This document shows positions 15,473 through 23,776 of a stretch of 64,000 bases of DNA, one piece after another. A model generated the notes under the pieces. That model worked only from the letters and a program-made list of their open reading frames with translations, made no database searches and was not told the DNA's origin. The DNA comes from JACIYW01 sp014359745 (GTDB lineage: Bacteria > Pseudomonadota > Alphaproteobacteria > Rhodobacterales > Rhodobacteraceae). The DNA lies in contig JBNPWE010000012.1 of NCBI GenBank assembly GCA_050433985.1, positions 33,658 through 97,657 of the forward strand, given 5' to 3'. A program made the translations under genes and the position numbers. Each line of letters opens with the position of its first letter. The first letter of the stretch is position 1.

Positions 15473-16695
15473 TGCCCCTGAACCAGCCCAATAAAATCTC
15501 GCAAGCTCATCAGCCAAGCCCGTTGTGTTTCGCGATATGTGGCGTGAAGCGGTGCAGGCAAAACCAGTTGCAGGCTCTGAGCCTGCATCTCGGCGGTCTG
15601 GGTCTCGGAAATCGCGGGTTCCAAAGTGAGCAGGTGTTTGGCAGGAATTCTGTTCGCTTCTGCCAGCACCTGACGCCAGCGATCCTTGCATGTGGTTTTC
15701 ACCGCCAGCATCGCCAACCGGTCTGCCGGAAATGTTGCGTCCGCGTATTGCAGTTCTCCTGGGAAAAGGAAATCCGCTGCGTTGCGCTTTTCGGTCGTCG
15801 CTTCACGTTTGAAGTCCAACCCCTGCGCCTGAAGGATTGCTTCGACATGATGTCCGAATGCCCACCCTGCACGCGATTTACGGCGATTCTGCACACTTAG
15901 CGAAAAGGACAGAAAACCGTCGACGTCTGCCGTACCATCGCTCATGAAACCATTTCCCAATCGTTCTGTCATGACCTGTCGCTCCATGTGCCGGAACAGC
16001 GCCTCCTCGTGCTCCATCCATGCCACGAGCGCTTCATCCGGCGCATCGCGCGGATCAATGCCGGTCAACGTGCTGCGAGCGAAATCGGAGAACGCTACCG
16101 TGCCGGGAAACCGAAGGCCAAAAGTATCGAGCAGCAACCCAAGCGCATCGGGCTGTGGTTCGTCGGCCTCGATGCCCAGATCGTCGAGAATGCTCCGGGC
16201 GGCCAGCCCGAGACTGACACTATTTTCTGCGCCGAGTTCAATTGCGTCCGGTCTTCCGGCAAGCAGATCAAGGCCAAACAACCAGAGAAGCTGCGCGCCG
16301 ATCGTGGATTCAGCAGGTGCGAGCATCACCAGAAGGCGGTCGTCCTTCGTCCGCGCGATGACAACGAGATCCCCGGCCCGCGCACGATGCACGACCGGTT
16401 CGGACTCTGCCGAATAATAGAGGTGATATTCAGCACTCCGGCCAGCCTTACCGCGGCGCACATCGCTCCAGGTGCAGAAGGAACTGAGGCCTTCAGGTCG
16501 CGTGTCGTCCTCATCATCCAGCCAATAAAACGTGGCTGGGAATGTCACCTTTTCCGCGGGTGTTCCAAGAAAGGCGCGAAAACCTCCCACCCCCTGAAAC
16601 TCGTGCTGATTTGAGCGGAGGCGGTTCACTTCGACTTCACTCAGATACTTGGCACCAGCGCCCGCAAAGAGATCAGAAATCTGACCGAATTTCAT
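15457..16695 (-). CDS. EcoRII-type type II restriction endonuclease
   Basis: 412 residues. The C-terminal catalytic domain is recognisable as EcoRII-C: RKSRAGWAFGHHVEAILQAQ, then EKRNAADFLFPGELQYADAT, LAVKTTCKDRWRQVLAEANR and KHLLTLEPAIS, which supply the acidic residue and the K-x-x-x-K/R-type lysines. The N-terminal half should be the effector-binding domain that lets EcoRII cut only when two sites are bound. With the Dcm-type methylase and Vsr next door the expected target is CCWGG. It is the third gene of a minus-strand operon dcm-vsr-this gene, 15 bases after vsr. The DNA is visibly less G+C-rich than the phage, consistent with an acquired moron. Confidence 0.88.
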   Translation of the reverse strand: MKFGQISDLFAGAGAKYLSEVEVNRLRSNQHEFQGVGGFRAFLGTPAEKVTFPATFYWLDDEDDTRPEGLSSFCTWSDVRRGKAGRSAEYHLYYSAESEPVVHRARAGDLVVIARTKDDRLLVMLAPAESTIGAQLLWLFGLDLLAGRPDAIELGAENSVSLGLAARSILDDLGIEADEPQPDALGLLLDTFGLRFPGTVAFSDFARSTLTGIDPRDAPDEALVAWMEHEEALFRHMERQVMTERLGNGFMSDGTADVDGFLSFSLSVQNRRKSRAGWAFGHHVEAILQAQGLDFKREATTEKRNAADFLFPGELQYADATFPADRLAMLAVKTTCKDRWRQVLAEANRIPAKHLLTLEPAISETQTAEMQAQSLQLVLPAPLHATYRETQRAWLMSLRDFIGLVQGHQIIA

Positions 16696-16710
16696 ACGCT
16701 CACCCCGGGC

Positions 16711-17184
16711 CTATATGTTGGCATCTTGGCGACTCCCGCCTTGCACGACAAGATCGCGGCGATCAGAGGACAGCCATCCTGCGACGGCGTCAACCACTGC
16801 ATCCGCTCCAAGGCGCCACTTTCCCTTTACCGCACATTCCCAGACGACTCCAACACGCCAACCGACGTTGTGAAGCGACGCAATATTCAGGTCGTCTCGC
16901 GCGGCGTTTCCGCCAATCTTTGCCCGCCAGAATTCTTCGCGGCTGTTCGGCCATCGGAACTGGTCACATTGGTGCCCATGCCAAAAACATCCGTTCACAA
17001 AAACAACGGCGCGATACTGTGGAAAGACCAGATCCGGTCGCCCGGGCAACCGACGGTCATGCAGCCGGTAACGAAAACCCATTGCATGCAGCGCACGGCG
17101 CAGAAGCATTTCAGGTTTCGTGTCCTTGCCGTGGATCGCCGCCATGTTCCGGCTCCGCGTGGAGGCGTCGTGGACGTCAGCCAA
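16711..17184 (-). CDS. vsr: Vsr very-short-patch-repair endonuclease
   Basis: 157 residues, of normal Vsr length. Signature: RSRNMAAIHGKDTKPEMLLR, GRPDLVFPQYRAVVFVNGCF, WHGHQC, and WRAKIGGNAARDDLNIASLH with GWRVGVVWECA. The Asp in the PDLVF segment and the Cys/His cluster for zinc are all present. Vsr nicks T:G mismatches that arise when 5-methylcytosine deaminates at Dcm sites. Its start overlaps the dcm stop by 8 bases, so translation is coupled. Confidence 0.93.
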   Translation of the reverse strand: MADVHDASTRSRNMAAIHGKDTKPEMLLRRALHAMGFRYRLHDRRLPGRPDLVFPQYRAVVFVNGCFWHGHQCDQFRWPNSREEFWRAKIGGNAARDDLNIASLHNVGWRVGVVWECAVKGKWRLGADAVVDAVAGWLSSDRRDLVVQGGSRQDANI

Positions 17185-18406
17185 CGGCGGACAATGGCTG
17201 CTCTTGATCGCCGTCCTTCAGGGCCAATATGTGCGGGCGCATCAGGCGAGCCACTTCGGCAAAGACGGGAACCGCGACCGAGTTGCCAAACTGCCGGTAA
17301 GCCTGCGTGTCGGACACAGGTATCCGGAAGCTTTCATCGTAGCCCATCAGCCTTGCGCATTCGCGCGGCGTCAGGCGACGCGGGTTCTGACCTTCACCAC
17401 GACTCACCAGAATTTCCGACCCATCTTTGTAATACCGTGCTGAAAGCGTGCGCGCGACGCTGTTGCCATCAACCAGACCAAAGCCAAAGCCGTTGCCTTT
17501 GGCCTTATGCTTGTCCGAGTAGTCCCGGAGATACCGCCACAGCTTGTCGCTCAGGGTGTATTTGTCACTCACCCGTGCATCCGGGCCAACCGTGAAATGG
17601 CTCTCGGGTCTTTCGGTGCCATCTTCAGCATGCAGCACATCGCGCATCTTTCGGCCGCCACGACTGGGCATCTGCATGTCATCAAACGAAAAGCCGGTCT
17701 TTTGGCGAAAACCCACCATCACAATCCGCTCGCGATGCTGCGGCACAAAATGCGCCGCATCAATGATCCGGGTTTCCAGTGTATAGCCCAGTTCGTCCGT
17801 CAGCGCTCGCCGGATCACTTCGAACGTCCGGCCCTGATCATGGCTTTTGAGATTCTTTACGTTCTCCAGCAGGAAGGCTTGTGGCCGGTGATGCATCAGG
17901 ATCCGCAGTACGTCGAAAAACAGCGTGCCCTGCGTTTCATCAAGAAACCCGTGCAGCCGCCCGAGTGCATTTTTCTTTGAGACACCTGCAATCGAGAACG
18001 GTTGGCATGGGAAGCCAGCCACCAGAACATCATGGTGCGGAATGTCGGCGGCCTCAACCTCGCGAATGTCTCCTGCAATTGGCCGGTTGTCGGGGAAATT
18101 GGCGTGATAGGTTTGCTGAGCAAACCTGTCCCATTCAGAGGTGAACACACACCGCCCGCCCGCCCCCTCCATGGCTTTGCGCAACCCGCCGATACCGGCA
18201 AACAGGTCAATGAAGGTGAACGCGCTGTCGGTGTGCGACCGGGTCAGTGCGCCAATCTCGTGTCGGAGAAGGTGCAGCACGCCGTCACGGGGTGTTTCCT
18301 CTCCACGCTTCCAGCGATAGATGTGACCTTCGGAATACCCCAGTATCTTCGCTGCATCCGGCACCGACCAACCGGCCTGCTGCAACAGCGTCCCGAAATC
18401 CGTCAT
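17177..18406 (-). CDS. dcm: Dcm-type C5-cytosine methyltransferase of the EcoRII-like system
   Basis: The start is chosen at 18406 (MTDFGTLLQQAGWSVPDAAK), 409 residues; the longer frame to 18526 would read through the promoter palindrome. The N-terminal helix-turn-helix (SVPDAAKILGYSEGHIYRWK) resembles the regulatory extension of M.EcoRII-like enzymes. Catalytic motifs: FIDLFAGIGGLRKAM (I), GFPCQPFSIAGVSK (IV), FLLENVKNLKSHDQG (VI), QHRERIVMVGF (VIII) and RQFGNSVAVPVFAEVARLM (X). It methylates and protects the sites cut by the neighbouring endonuclease. The palindrome at 18451-18473 suggests self-repression through the N-terminal domain. Confidence 0.92.
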   Translation of the reverse strand: MTDFGTLLQQAGWSVPDAAKILGYSEGHIYRWKRGEETPRDGVLHLLRHEIGALTRSHTDSAFTFIDLFAGIGGLRKAMEGAGGRCVFTSEWDRFAQQTYHANFPDNRPIAGDIREVEAADIPHHDVLVAGFPCQPFSIAGVSKKNALGRLHGFLDETQGTLFFDVLRILMHHRPQAFLLENVKNLKSHDQGRTFEVIRRALTDELGYTLETRIIDAAHFVPQHRERIVMVGFRQKTGFSFDDMQMPSRGGRKMRDVLHAEDGTERPESHFTVGPDARVSDKYTLSDKLWRYLRDYSDKHKAKGNGFGFGLVDGNSVARTLSARYYKDGSEILVSRGEGQNPRRLTPRECARLMGYDESFRIPVSDTQAYRQFGNSVAVPVFAEVARLMRPHILALKDGDQEQPLSAVG

Positions 18407-18450
18407 GTCTGCACGCTCTCCCCGCATCATCCCCCGCCACCAGGGGGAAC

Positions 18451-18473
18451 TTTTCTGACACAGTGTCTGAAAA
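18451..18473. promoter_or_regulatory. 23-bp palindrome upstream of dcm, likely methylase operator
   Basis: TTTTC, T, GACAC, a central A, GTGTC, T, GAAAA: ten of eleven symmetric positions pair. It lies 45-67 bases upstream of the dcm start, within the 273-base gap between dcm and the divergent exonuclease gene. M.EcoRII-type enzymes are known to bind their own promoter through an N-terminal domain, and this Dcm has such a domain. Confidence 0.65.
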
Positions 18474-18679
18474 TGGGCCTTTGAACAAGAACAATTCACA
18501 AACAAATAGCAAAATGTTCTGTGCAACTGAACGTGTGAAAGGCCACTGAGGTCGGTCCCACCACGACTTCGGGCACTTGGGAGCGCGCCAAAGGTCGCGT
18601 CGGCTCCAAATGTGCTATTGATTGCATGAGAGCACCGGAATCAGCCGGTCACCGGTTTTGATCTTCGGAGAACTTTTCA

Positions 18680-19690
18680 ATGGCGCTTTTCGATTGGCTT
18701 TTCGGCCGCTCCCCCGAACCGCTACAACAAAGCCAGCCCCCACTTGCCGCGCCCGAGAACCGCGAACCCAAGACCGAGCGCACCGAGAACCGACCAAGAT
18801 TTCCCCATGCCCACCGGGTGCCGGAAGGCAGTTTTCGCTTCGTTGCGCTGGATGTCGAAACGGCTTGCGGTGATGTCGCCAGCATCTGCCAAATCGGCCT
18901 GGCTTGCGTCCAACCCGACAATCAGATCCAGACCTTCTCCATGCTGGTCAATCCCGGCACCAGGTTTGACGCGTTCAACATCCAGCTCCACGGCATCGGC
19001 CCAGATCATGTAGCGGATGCGCCCCGGTTCCCTGACGCCTTGGACGTTCTGCTCCCTCTGTTGACGCGCCATCACCTCATCCAGCACAGCAACTTCGACA
19101 AGCAGGCGATGAACGCCGCCTGCGGATTCTGCGGCATTGACGCCCCTGACCTGCGCTGGAGCGACAGCGTCCAGATCGCGAGGCGGGCGTGGCCCGAGTT
19201 GAAGGGTAACGGCGGACACGGCTTGGCGAACCTCAAGCGCACGCTGAACCTTCAGTTCCATCACCACGATGCAGGCGAAGACGCCCGCGCCGCCGCATTG
19301 GTCGTGCTGCATGCCGAACTTCATCTTCGGCTGCCGTTTGAGGAACTGATCAAACCGGCCCCCAGAAAAAGCTACTCGGCCGCCATCACCATGGAGGGCG
19401 ATCCCAAAGGCGCACTTGCAGGGTCAGTGGTGGTGTTCACCGGCGCGCTGGGCATGTCCCGCAGCGAAGCCGCCGAACTTGCCGCCCGAGTCGGCATGTC
19501 CGTGAAGCCAAATGTGACCAAGGCAACGACACATCTGGTGGTAGGAGATCAGGATTTGAACGTCCTTGCAGGGCACAGCAAGAGCAGCAAGCACCGAAAG
19601 GCCGAAGACATGCAGAGTGCGGGCCATCCCATTCGTATTATTGGCGAAAGTGCCTTCAAATCCCTAGTGGCTAAATCGAAGGCAAGCTGA
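18680..19690 (+). CDS. DEDDh 3'-5' exonuclease with C-terminal BRCT domain
   Basis: 336 residues, GGAG nine bases before ATG 18680. After a polar linker, the exonuclease domain (about 50-215) shows FVALDVETACGDVASICQIG (DxE), LIQHSNFDKQAMN (Asp) and HHHDAGEDARAAA (HxxxxD), as in the epsilon subunit of DNA polymerase III. Residues 240-335 form a BRCT fold: LAGSVVVFTGALGMSRSEAA, VGMSVKPNVTKATTHLVVGD, and KAEDMQSAGHPIRIIGESAF. Such exonuclease-BRCT proteins occur sporadically in bacteria and prophages. It may proofread or process DNA ends. It is transcribed away from the R-M operon and has no counterpart in prophage 2. Confidence 0.9.
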   Translation: MALFDWLFGRSPEPLQQSQPPLAAPENREPKTERTENRPRFPHAHRVPEGSFRFVALDVETACGDVASICQIGLACVQPDNQIQTFSMLVNPGTRFDAFNIQLHGIGPDHVADAPRFPDALDVLLPLLTRHHLIQHSNFDKQAMNAACGFCGIDAPDLRWSDSVQIARRAWPELKGNGGHGLANLKRTLNLQFHHHDAGEDARAAALVVLHAELHLRLPFEELIKPAPRKSYSAAITMEGDPKGALAGSVVVFTGALGMSRSEAAELAARVGMSVKPNVTKATTHLVVGDQDLNVLAGHSKSSKHRKAEDMQSAGHPIRIIGESAFKSLVAKSKAS

Positions 19691-19774
19691 CCCCCCAGGC
19701 ATGGTTCCTCCCCGGCCCCGTTTGTATACGGGGGGGCGCAGCGCGGCATTTCGCTAGCGACAGGCAGTTTCACC

Positions 19775-19960
19775 GGGGAATCCAGGCGGAATCCACCTGC
19801 CGGGTGATCTTGGAAAAAGCGACTCATTATCAAAGGCTTGCGAAATCACGATCGTGGCGTGCTGGATTCTTTTGCGGAAGCCAGGGAATCCACTTTGCGG
19901 AAGCCACCGCGCCGGAAGCCAGCCAGCGGAAGCCACCTGCTGCGAAGCCATTGAATCCAG
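19775..19960 (+). repeat. GCGGAAGCCA direct repeats ahead of the late region
   Basis: Copies of GCGGAAGCCA or a close variant start at 19874, 19897, 19912, 19926 and 19942 (last one GCGAAGCCA), interleaved with GGAATCCA-type units at about 19777, 19788, 19885 and 19953. No gene is supported in 19691-20144. The cluster precedes the methyltransferase and terminase genes. A packaging or regulatory site is possible, but the function is unknown. Confidence 0.55.
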
Positions 19961-20020
19961 GTGCATTTTTCGTTTGACAAAGCTGCCCCCCTTGACTCAT
20001 ACCTTGATCATCGAAGATTT

Positions 20021-20052
20021 GCGCCCGCAGGACACCCCTCGCGGGCGCTTTT
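20021..20052 (+). terminator. rho-independent terminator before the methyltransferase pair
   Basis: Perfect 8-bp stem GCGCCCGC (20021-20028) and GCGGGCGC (20041-20048), a 12-base loop, then TTTTCG. It would end transcription coming from the exonuclease gene and isolates the downstream operon, which must have its own promoter or be read through by antitermination. Confidence 0.8.
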
Positions 20053-20144
20053 CGTTTCCCGACATCGCGGATCCCGATCCTGCCGCTGGCATTAGCCAGC
20101 GTGCGCATCGGCTTGCCCGCCCTGCCCTTAATGAAAGCCACCCC

Positions 20145-21404
20145 ATGGACCTGGTGTTTGCGCCGAGCCAGATCGAGACGTGGCCTCTCGACCGGCTGCG
20201 CCCCTATGCGCGCAATGCCAAAATCCACGGCACGGACCAGGTCGCGAAGATCGCCGCCAGCATGGCGAAGTTCGGCTGGACCGTGCCCTGCATGGTGGCC
20301 GACGATGGCGAGCTGATCGCGGGCCATGGCCGGGTGCTGGCGGCCGCCATGCTGGGGCTGAAGGACGTGCCGGTGATCCGGCTCAGCCACCTCGACGAAG
20401 CGGAACGCCGGGCCTATCGCATCGCCGACAACAAACTGACCGAGTTGGGCGAATGGGACGAGGCGATGCTGCGCGACGAGATCGCGGGGCTGCTGGCCGA
20501 GGATTTCGACCTGTCGCTGCTGGGGATCACCGACGAGGATCTGGACGCCCTTCTGCGCGATTCGGATCAGCCCGAGGGCGGCGCGGTCGAGGGTGAGGAC
20601 GAAATCCCCGAACCGCCGGTCACGCCGGTTTCGGTGCAGGGCGACCTCTGGCAGATGGGCGCGCACCGGCTGATCTGCGGCGACAGCACCTCCGCCGAAG
20701 TGGTCGGACGGCTGCTGGGCGATGTGCGCCCGCTCCTGATGGTGACCGACCCGCCCTACGGCGTGGAATACGACCCATCCTGGCGCAACCAGGCGGGTGC
20801 GGCCAAGACCAAACGCACTGGCAAGGTTCTGAACGACGACCGCGCCGACTGGCGTGAGGCGTGGGCGCTGTTCCCCGGCGATGTCGCCTATGTCTGGCAT
20901 GGTGCGCTGCATGCTGCGACCGTGGCCGAGAGTCTGTTGACCGCGGGCTTTGCCATCCGGTCGCAAATCATCTGGGCGAAGGACCGGCTGGTCCTCAGCC
21001 GTGGCGACTATCACTGGCAGCACGAACCCTGCTGGTATGCGGTGCGCACCAAGGGCAAGGGGCACTGGGCGGGCGACCGCAAGCAGACCACGTTGTGGCA
21101 GATCGCCAACCGCGATCAAGATGCCGACACAGTGCACGGCACGCAGAAGCCTGTCGAATGCATGCGCCGCCCGATCCTGAACAATTCCAGCCCCGGTCAG
21201 CCGGTATTTGAACCCTTCATGGGATCCGGCACCACGCTGATCGCAGCCGAGACCACAGGACGCGTTTGCTTAGGCGTGGAATTGAACTCGGCCTATGTCG
21301 ACGTGGCCGTGGAACGCTGGCAGTCATTTGCCGGCCAGGATGCCGTGCTGGTGGAAACCGGTGAGAGCTTCGCCGCCCTGAAAGCCAAGCGGCTGGCGGC
21401 ATGA
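20145..21404 (+). CDS. ParB-domain plus DNA adenine/cytosine-N4 methyltransferase, first of two
   Basis: 419 residues from ATG 20145, chosen because MDLVFAPSQIETWPLDRLRP starts the ParB/Srx-like domain; the ribosome site is weak. Residues 8-100 are ParB-like (YARNAKIHGTDQVAKIAASM, ELIAGHGRVLAAAMLG). The methyltransferase part has MVTDPPYGVEYDPSW (catalytic DPPY) and EPFMGSGTTLIAAETTGRVC (AdoMet site), in the DPPY-first order of beta-class enzymes. Such ParB-methylase fusions are common in phages upstream of terminase. The stop overlaps the start of its paralogue (ATGA). Confidence 0.9.
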   Translation: MDLVFAPSQIETWPLDRLRPYARNAKIHGTDQVAKIAASMAKFGWTVPCMVADDGELIAGHGRVLAAAMLGLKDVPVIRLSHLDEAERRAYRIADNKLTELGEWDEAMLRDEIAGLLAEDFDLSLLGITDEDLDALLRDSDQPEGGAVEGEDEIPEPPVTPVSVQGDLWQMGAHRLICGDSTSAEVVGRLLGDVRPLLMVTDPPYGVEYDPSWRNQAGAAKTKRTGKVLNDDRADWREAWALFPGDVAYVWHGALHAATVAESLLTAGFAIRSQIIWAKDRLVLSRGDYHWQHEPCWYAVRTKGKGHWAGDRKQTTLWQIANRDQDADTVHGTQKPVECMRRPILNNSSPGQPVFEPFMGSGTTLIAAETTGRVCLGVELNSAYVDVAVERWQSFAGQDAVLVETGESFAALKAKRLAA

Positions 21405-22768
21405 ATGCGCGCCTGCTGCCGGGCCGGATTGAACATTGGCACCTCGCCCGGCTGAAACCTTACGCCCGCAACGCCAAGACCCACGACGCCGATCAGGTCG
21501 CCAAGATCGCCGCCAGCATGGCCGAGTTCGGTTGGACGGTGCCGGTACTGGTGGCGGCTGACGGTGAGTTGATCGCAGGCCATGGCCGCGTCCTGGCCGC
21601 CGCGCACCTCGGCCTGTCCGAGGCCCCGGTGATCGTGCTGGGGCACCTGACCGAGGCGCAGCGCCGGGCCTATCGCATCGCCGACAATAAGTTGACCGAG
21701 CTGGGCGGCTGGGACGAGGCCCTGCTGCTGCAGGAACTGCAGGCACTGCTGGCCGAGGATTTCGACCTCGGGCTGATCGGGATCCCCGAGGATGAACTCG
21801 ACGCCCTGCTGCACGCGGGCGACGACGACAAGACGGTGATCGACGATGATGAAGCCGATGCGATCCCGGCCCCGCCCGCTGATCCGATCACCAAGCCGGG
21901 CGACATCTGGGCGCTCGGCAAGCACCGGCTATGCTGCGGCGACGCCACCGATCCCGCCGCTGTCGCCAGGCTGATGCTGGGCGAACAGGCCACGCTGATG
22001 TTTACCTCGCCGCCTTATGCGCAGCAGCGCGACTACGGTGCCGCCAAGGAAAAACTCGGCGATTGGGATGCCCTGATGCAGGGCGTGTTCACCGCAGCGC
22101 CGGTCACGACCGACGCACAGATGCTGGTCAACCTCGGCCTCGTGCATCGCGACAGCGAATGGCAACCCTATTGGGAGGGATGGGTGGAATGGATGCGCAA
22201 ATCTGGCTGGCGGCGGTTTGGGTGGTATGTGTGGGATCAGGGGCCAGGATTACCGGGCGACTGGAACGGCCGCCTGGCACCCTCGCACGAGTTCATTTTC
22301 CACTTCAACCGCGCGCCCCGCAAACCGCACAAGACCATCCCGTCCAAGCACGCGGGCGAGGTCCTCGGCGGCGGTGGGCTGCGCGGGGCCGACGGCACCG
22401 TCCACGCCAAGACCGGAACCGGCAACGCGATCCAGAGCCATCGCATCCCGGACAGCGTTTTCCGCATCATGCGGCACAAGGGCGGTCTGGGCGCGGCGGG
22501 ATCACATCCGGCTGTATTCCCGGTGACGCTGGTCGAGGCCGTGCTGACCGCATTCTCAGATCCCGGCGACCTGATCTACGAACCGTTCTGCGGCTCCGGC
22601 ACCCAGATCGTCGCAGCCGATCGCGCCGGGCGGCGGTGCTTCGCAATGGAACTGGACCCGGTCTATTGCGACGTCGCCATGCGGCGGTGGGAACTGGCGA
22701 CGGGGCGAAAGGCGCAGTTGGAAAATCACAACAAGACCACCATTGGCAAGGAGACAAAACAGCAATGA
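21401..22768 (+). CDS. ParB-domain plus DNA methyltransferase, second of two
   Basis: 455 residues, a paralogue of the preceding gene: the N-terminal 130 residues are clearly related (YARNAKTHDADQVAKIAASM, ELIAGHGRVLAAAHLGLSEA, AYRIADNKLTELGGWDEALL). The catalytic half has diverged: MFTSPPYAQQRDYG (TSPPY, typical of cytosine-N4 or other beta-class enzymes) and EPFCGSGTQIVAADRAGRRC. The two probably have different target sites. The tandem arrangement with ATGA coupling suggests an ancient duplication in which the methylase domain was exchanged. Confidence 0.9.
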   Translation: MNARLLPGRIEHWHLARLKPYARNAKTHDADQVAKIAASMAEFGWTVPVLVAADGELIAGHGRVLAAAHLGLSEAPVIVLGHLTEAQRRAYRIADNKLTELGGWDEALLLQELQALLAEDFDLGLIGIPEDELDALLHAGDDDKTVIDDDEADAIPAPPADPITKPGDIWALGKHRLCCGDATDPAAVARLMLGEQATLMFTSPPYAQQRDYGAAKEKLGDWDALMQGVFTAAPVTTDAQMLVNLGLVHRDSEWQPYWEGWVEWMRKSGWRRFGWYVWDQGPGLPGDWNGRLAPSHEFIFHFNRAPRKPHKTIPSKHAGEVLGGGGLRGADGTVHAKTGTGNAIQSHRIPDSVFRIMRHKGGLGAAGSHPAVFPVTLVEAVLTAFSDPGDLIYEPFCGSGTQIVAADRAGRRCFAMELDPVYCDVAMRRWELATGRKAQLENHNKTTIGKETKQQ

Positions 22769-23274
22769 TCATCAACACCCCAATCTGGCGAAACGCTGAC
22801 CTCATTCGGATCATCCCGATCACACGCGCGGACCTGAACCAGGCCATATCCCGCAACGACTTTCAGCCTGAAAACACTCCCAAGCCCGGAAAGGCGCGCT
22901 GGTACGGCTGGAGAGACGTGGTGTCGGTTGCTGCCGCACAGGACTTGCGCAAACTTGGCTTTGGTCCGTCCATCGCATTTAGGCTGGTGCAAAACCACCT
23001 GTCACCGTTTCTGCGGGGTAGCATAGACGCCCCGGACGATTGCGCAGGAGTGCTTTGGCTTATCCGTCCGGGTGACGACCATCTCAACATTGAGACCCCG
23101 TGTGAGTTCCTGCGCCACACCGAATACGAGGAACTCCTTGTCACGCCAGACGAGAGCGCCTGCATCATCGTGAATATCGGTCGCATTGCAGCACGCGTTC
23201 GCGATGACCTGCAGGCGACCGAGACTGCCAAGGTCATCCGTAAGGAATTTCAGATCACAGGACCGGTGATGTGA
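22765..23274 (+). CDS. hypothetical protein, MerR-like N-terminus
   Basis: 169 residues from ATG 22765, overlapping the methyltransferase stop (ATGA). RADLNQAISRNDFQPENTPK and WYGWRDVVSVAAAQDLRKLG with FGPSIAFRLVQNHL resemble the DNA-binding start of MerR-like regulators. The remainder is unassigned. It is part of the plus-strand run before terminase and ends in another overlap with the next gene. Confidence 0.7.
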   Translation: MIINTPIWRNADLIRIIPITRADLNQAISRNDFQPENTPKPGKARWYGWRDVVSVAAAQDLRKLGFGPSIAFRLVQNHLSPFLRGSIDAPDDCAGVLWLIRPGDDHLNIETPCEFLRHTEYEELLVTPDESACIIVNIGRIAARVRDDLQATETAKVIRKEFQITGPVM

Positions 23275-23486
23275 CCCAATCGCGCGGCATGTCGCTGATC
23301 GAAGCCGTCACCAATGTGGCGGTGGGCTATGTGCTCGCTGTCGCGACGCAGATCGTCGTGTTTCCATGGTTCGGGCTGCACCCCAGCATTGGCGAGAGCT
23401 TGGCGCTGGGCGGGGTCTTTGTCGGCATATCGCTCCTGCGCAGCTACGCGCTGCGCAGGCTGTTCGAGCGCTGGCGCCGGGTATGA
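23271..23486 (+). CDS. small membrane protein (DUF7220-like)
   Basis: 71 residues, GTG start at 23271 overlapping the previous stop. MSLIEAVTNVAVGYVLAVAT, then QIVVFPWFGLHPSIGESLAL and GGVFVGISLLRSYALRRLFE give two transmembrane helices and a positively charged tail. This pattern is frequent in phage genomes under the label DUF7220. The function is unknown. Confidence 0.7.
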   Translation: MTQSRGMSLIEAVTNVAVGYVLAVATQIVVFPWFGLHPSIGESLALGGVFVGISLLRSYALRRLFERWRRV

Positions 23487-23728
23487 AAGGATCACTGGCG
23501 CGTCGGGCCAGCGACTTGTACTCTCTGTGCATGTCCGAAGGCTGGAAACATATCGAAATCAACGATCATGGGACCATCGTCGTCCTGCGTCCGATTTCGG
23601 ACGAGGGGCGGGAATGGTTCGCGGAGAATGTTGGCGAGCCTGAAGCGGGCGGGATTTACACCTGCGAACCTCGTATGGCGCAGGACATTCTGCAGGCTGC
23701 GGCGCGCGATCTTCTGTCTTGGCAATGA
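23483..23728 (+). CDS. small hypothetical phage protein
   Basis: 81 residues from ATG 23483, which overlaps the previous stop (ATGA). SLARRASDLYSLCMSEGWKH, then IEINDHGTIVVLRPISDEGR is a compact alpha/beta protein without a recognised motif. The long upstream extension of this frame is antisense or shifted DNA. It is the last plus-strand gene before the convergent cassette. Confidence 0.6.
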   Translation: MKGSLARRASDLYSLCMSEGWKHIEINDHGTIVVLRPISDEGREWFAENVGEPEAGGIYTCEPRMAQDILQAAARDLLSWQ

Positions 23729-23730
23729 AC

Positions 23731-23760
23731 GACCGCCGCGCGGTCGGCGCGGCGGCGGTC
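23731..23760. terminator. strong hairpin between convergent genes
   Basis: GACCGCCGCGC and GCGCGGCGGCGGTC pair with one three-base bulge around a GGTCG loop. It lies between convergent stops at 23728 and 23777. No T run follows, so factor-independent termination is uncertain. Confidence 0.45.
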
Positions 23761-23776
23761 AGCAGTCCATAATCGA

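Noticed and set aside
14423..15691. 422-residue minus-strand frame across the methyltransferase and following gene
   Set aside because: Antisense to conserved plus-strand genes; no motif and no start context.
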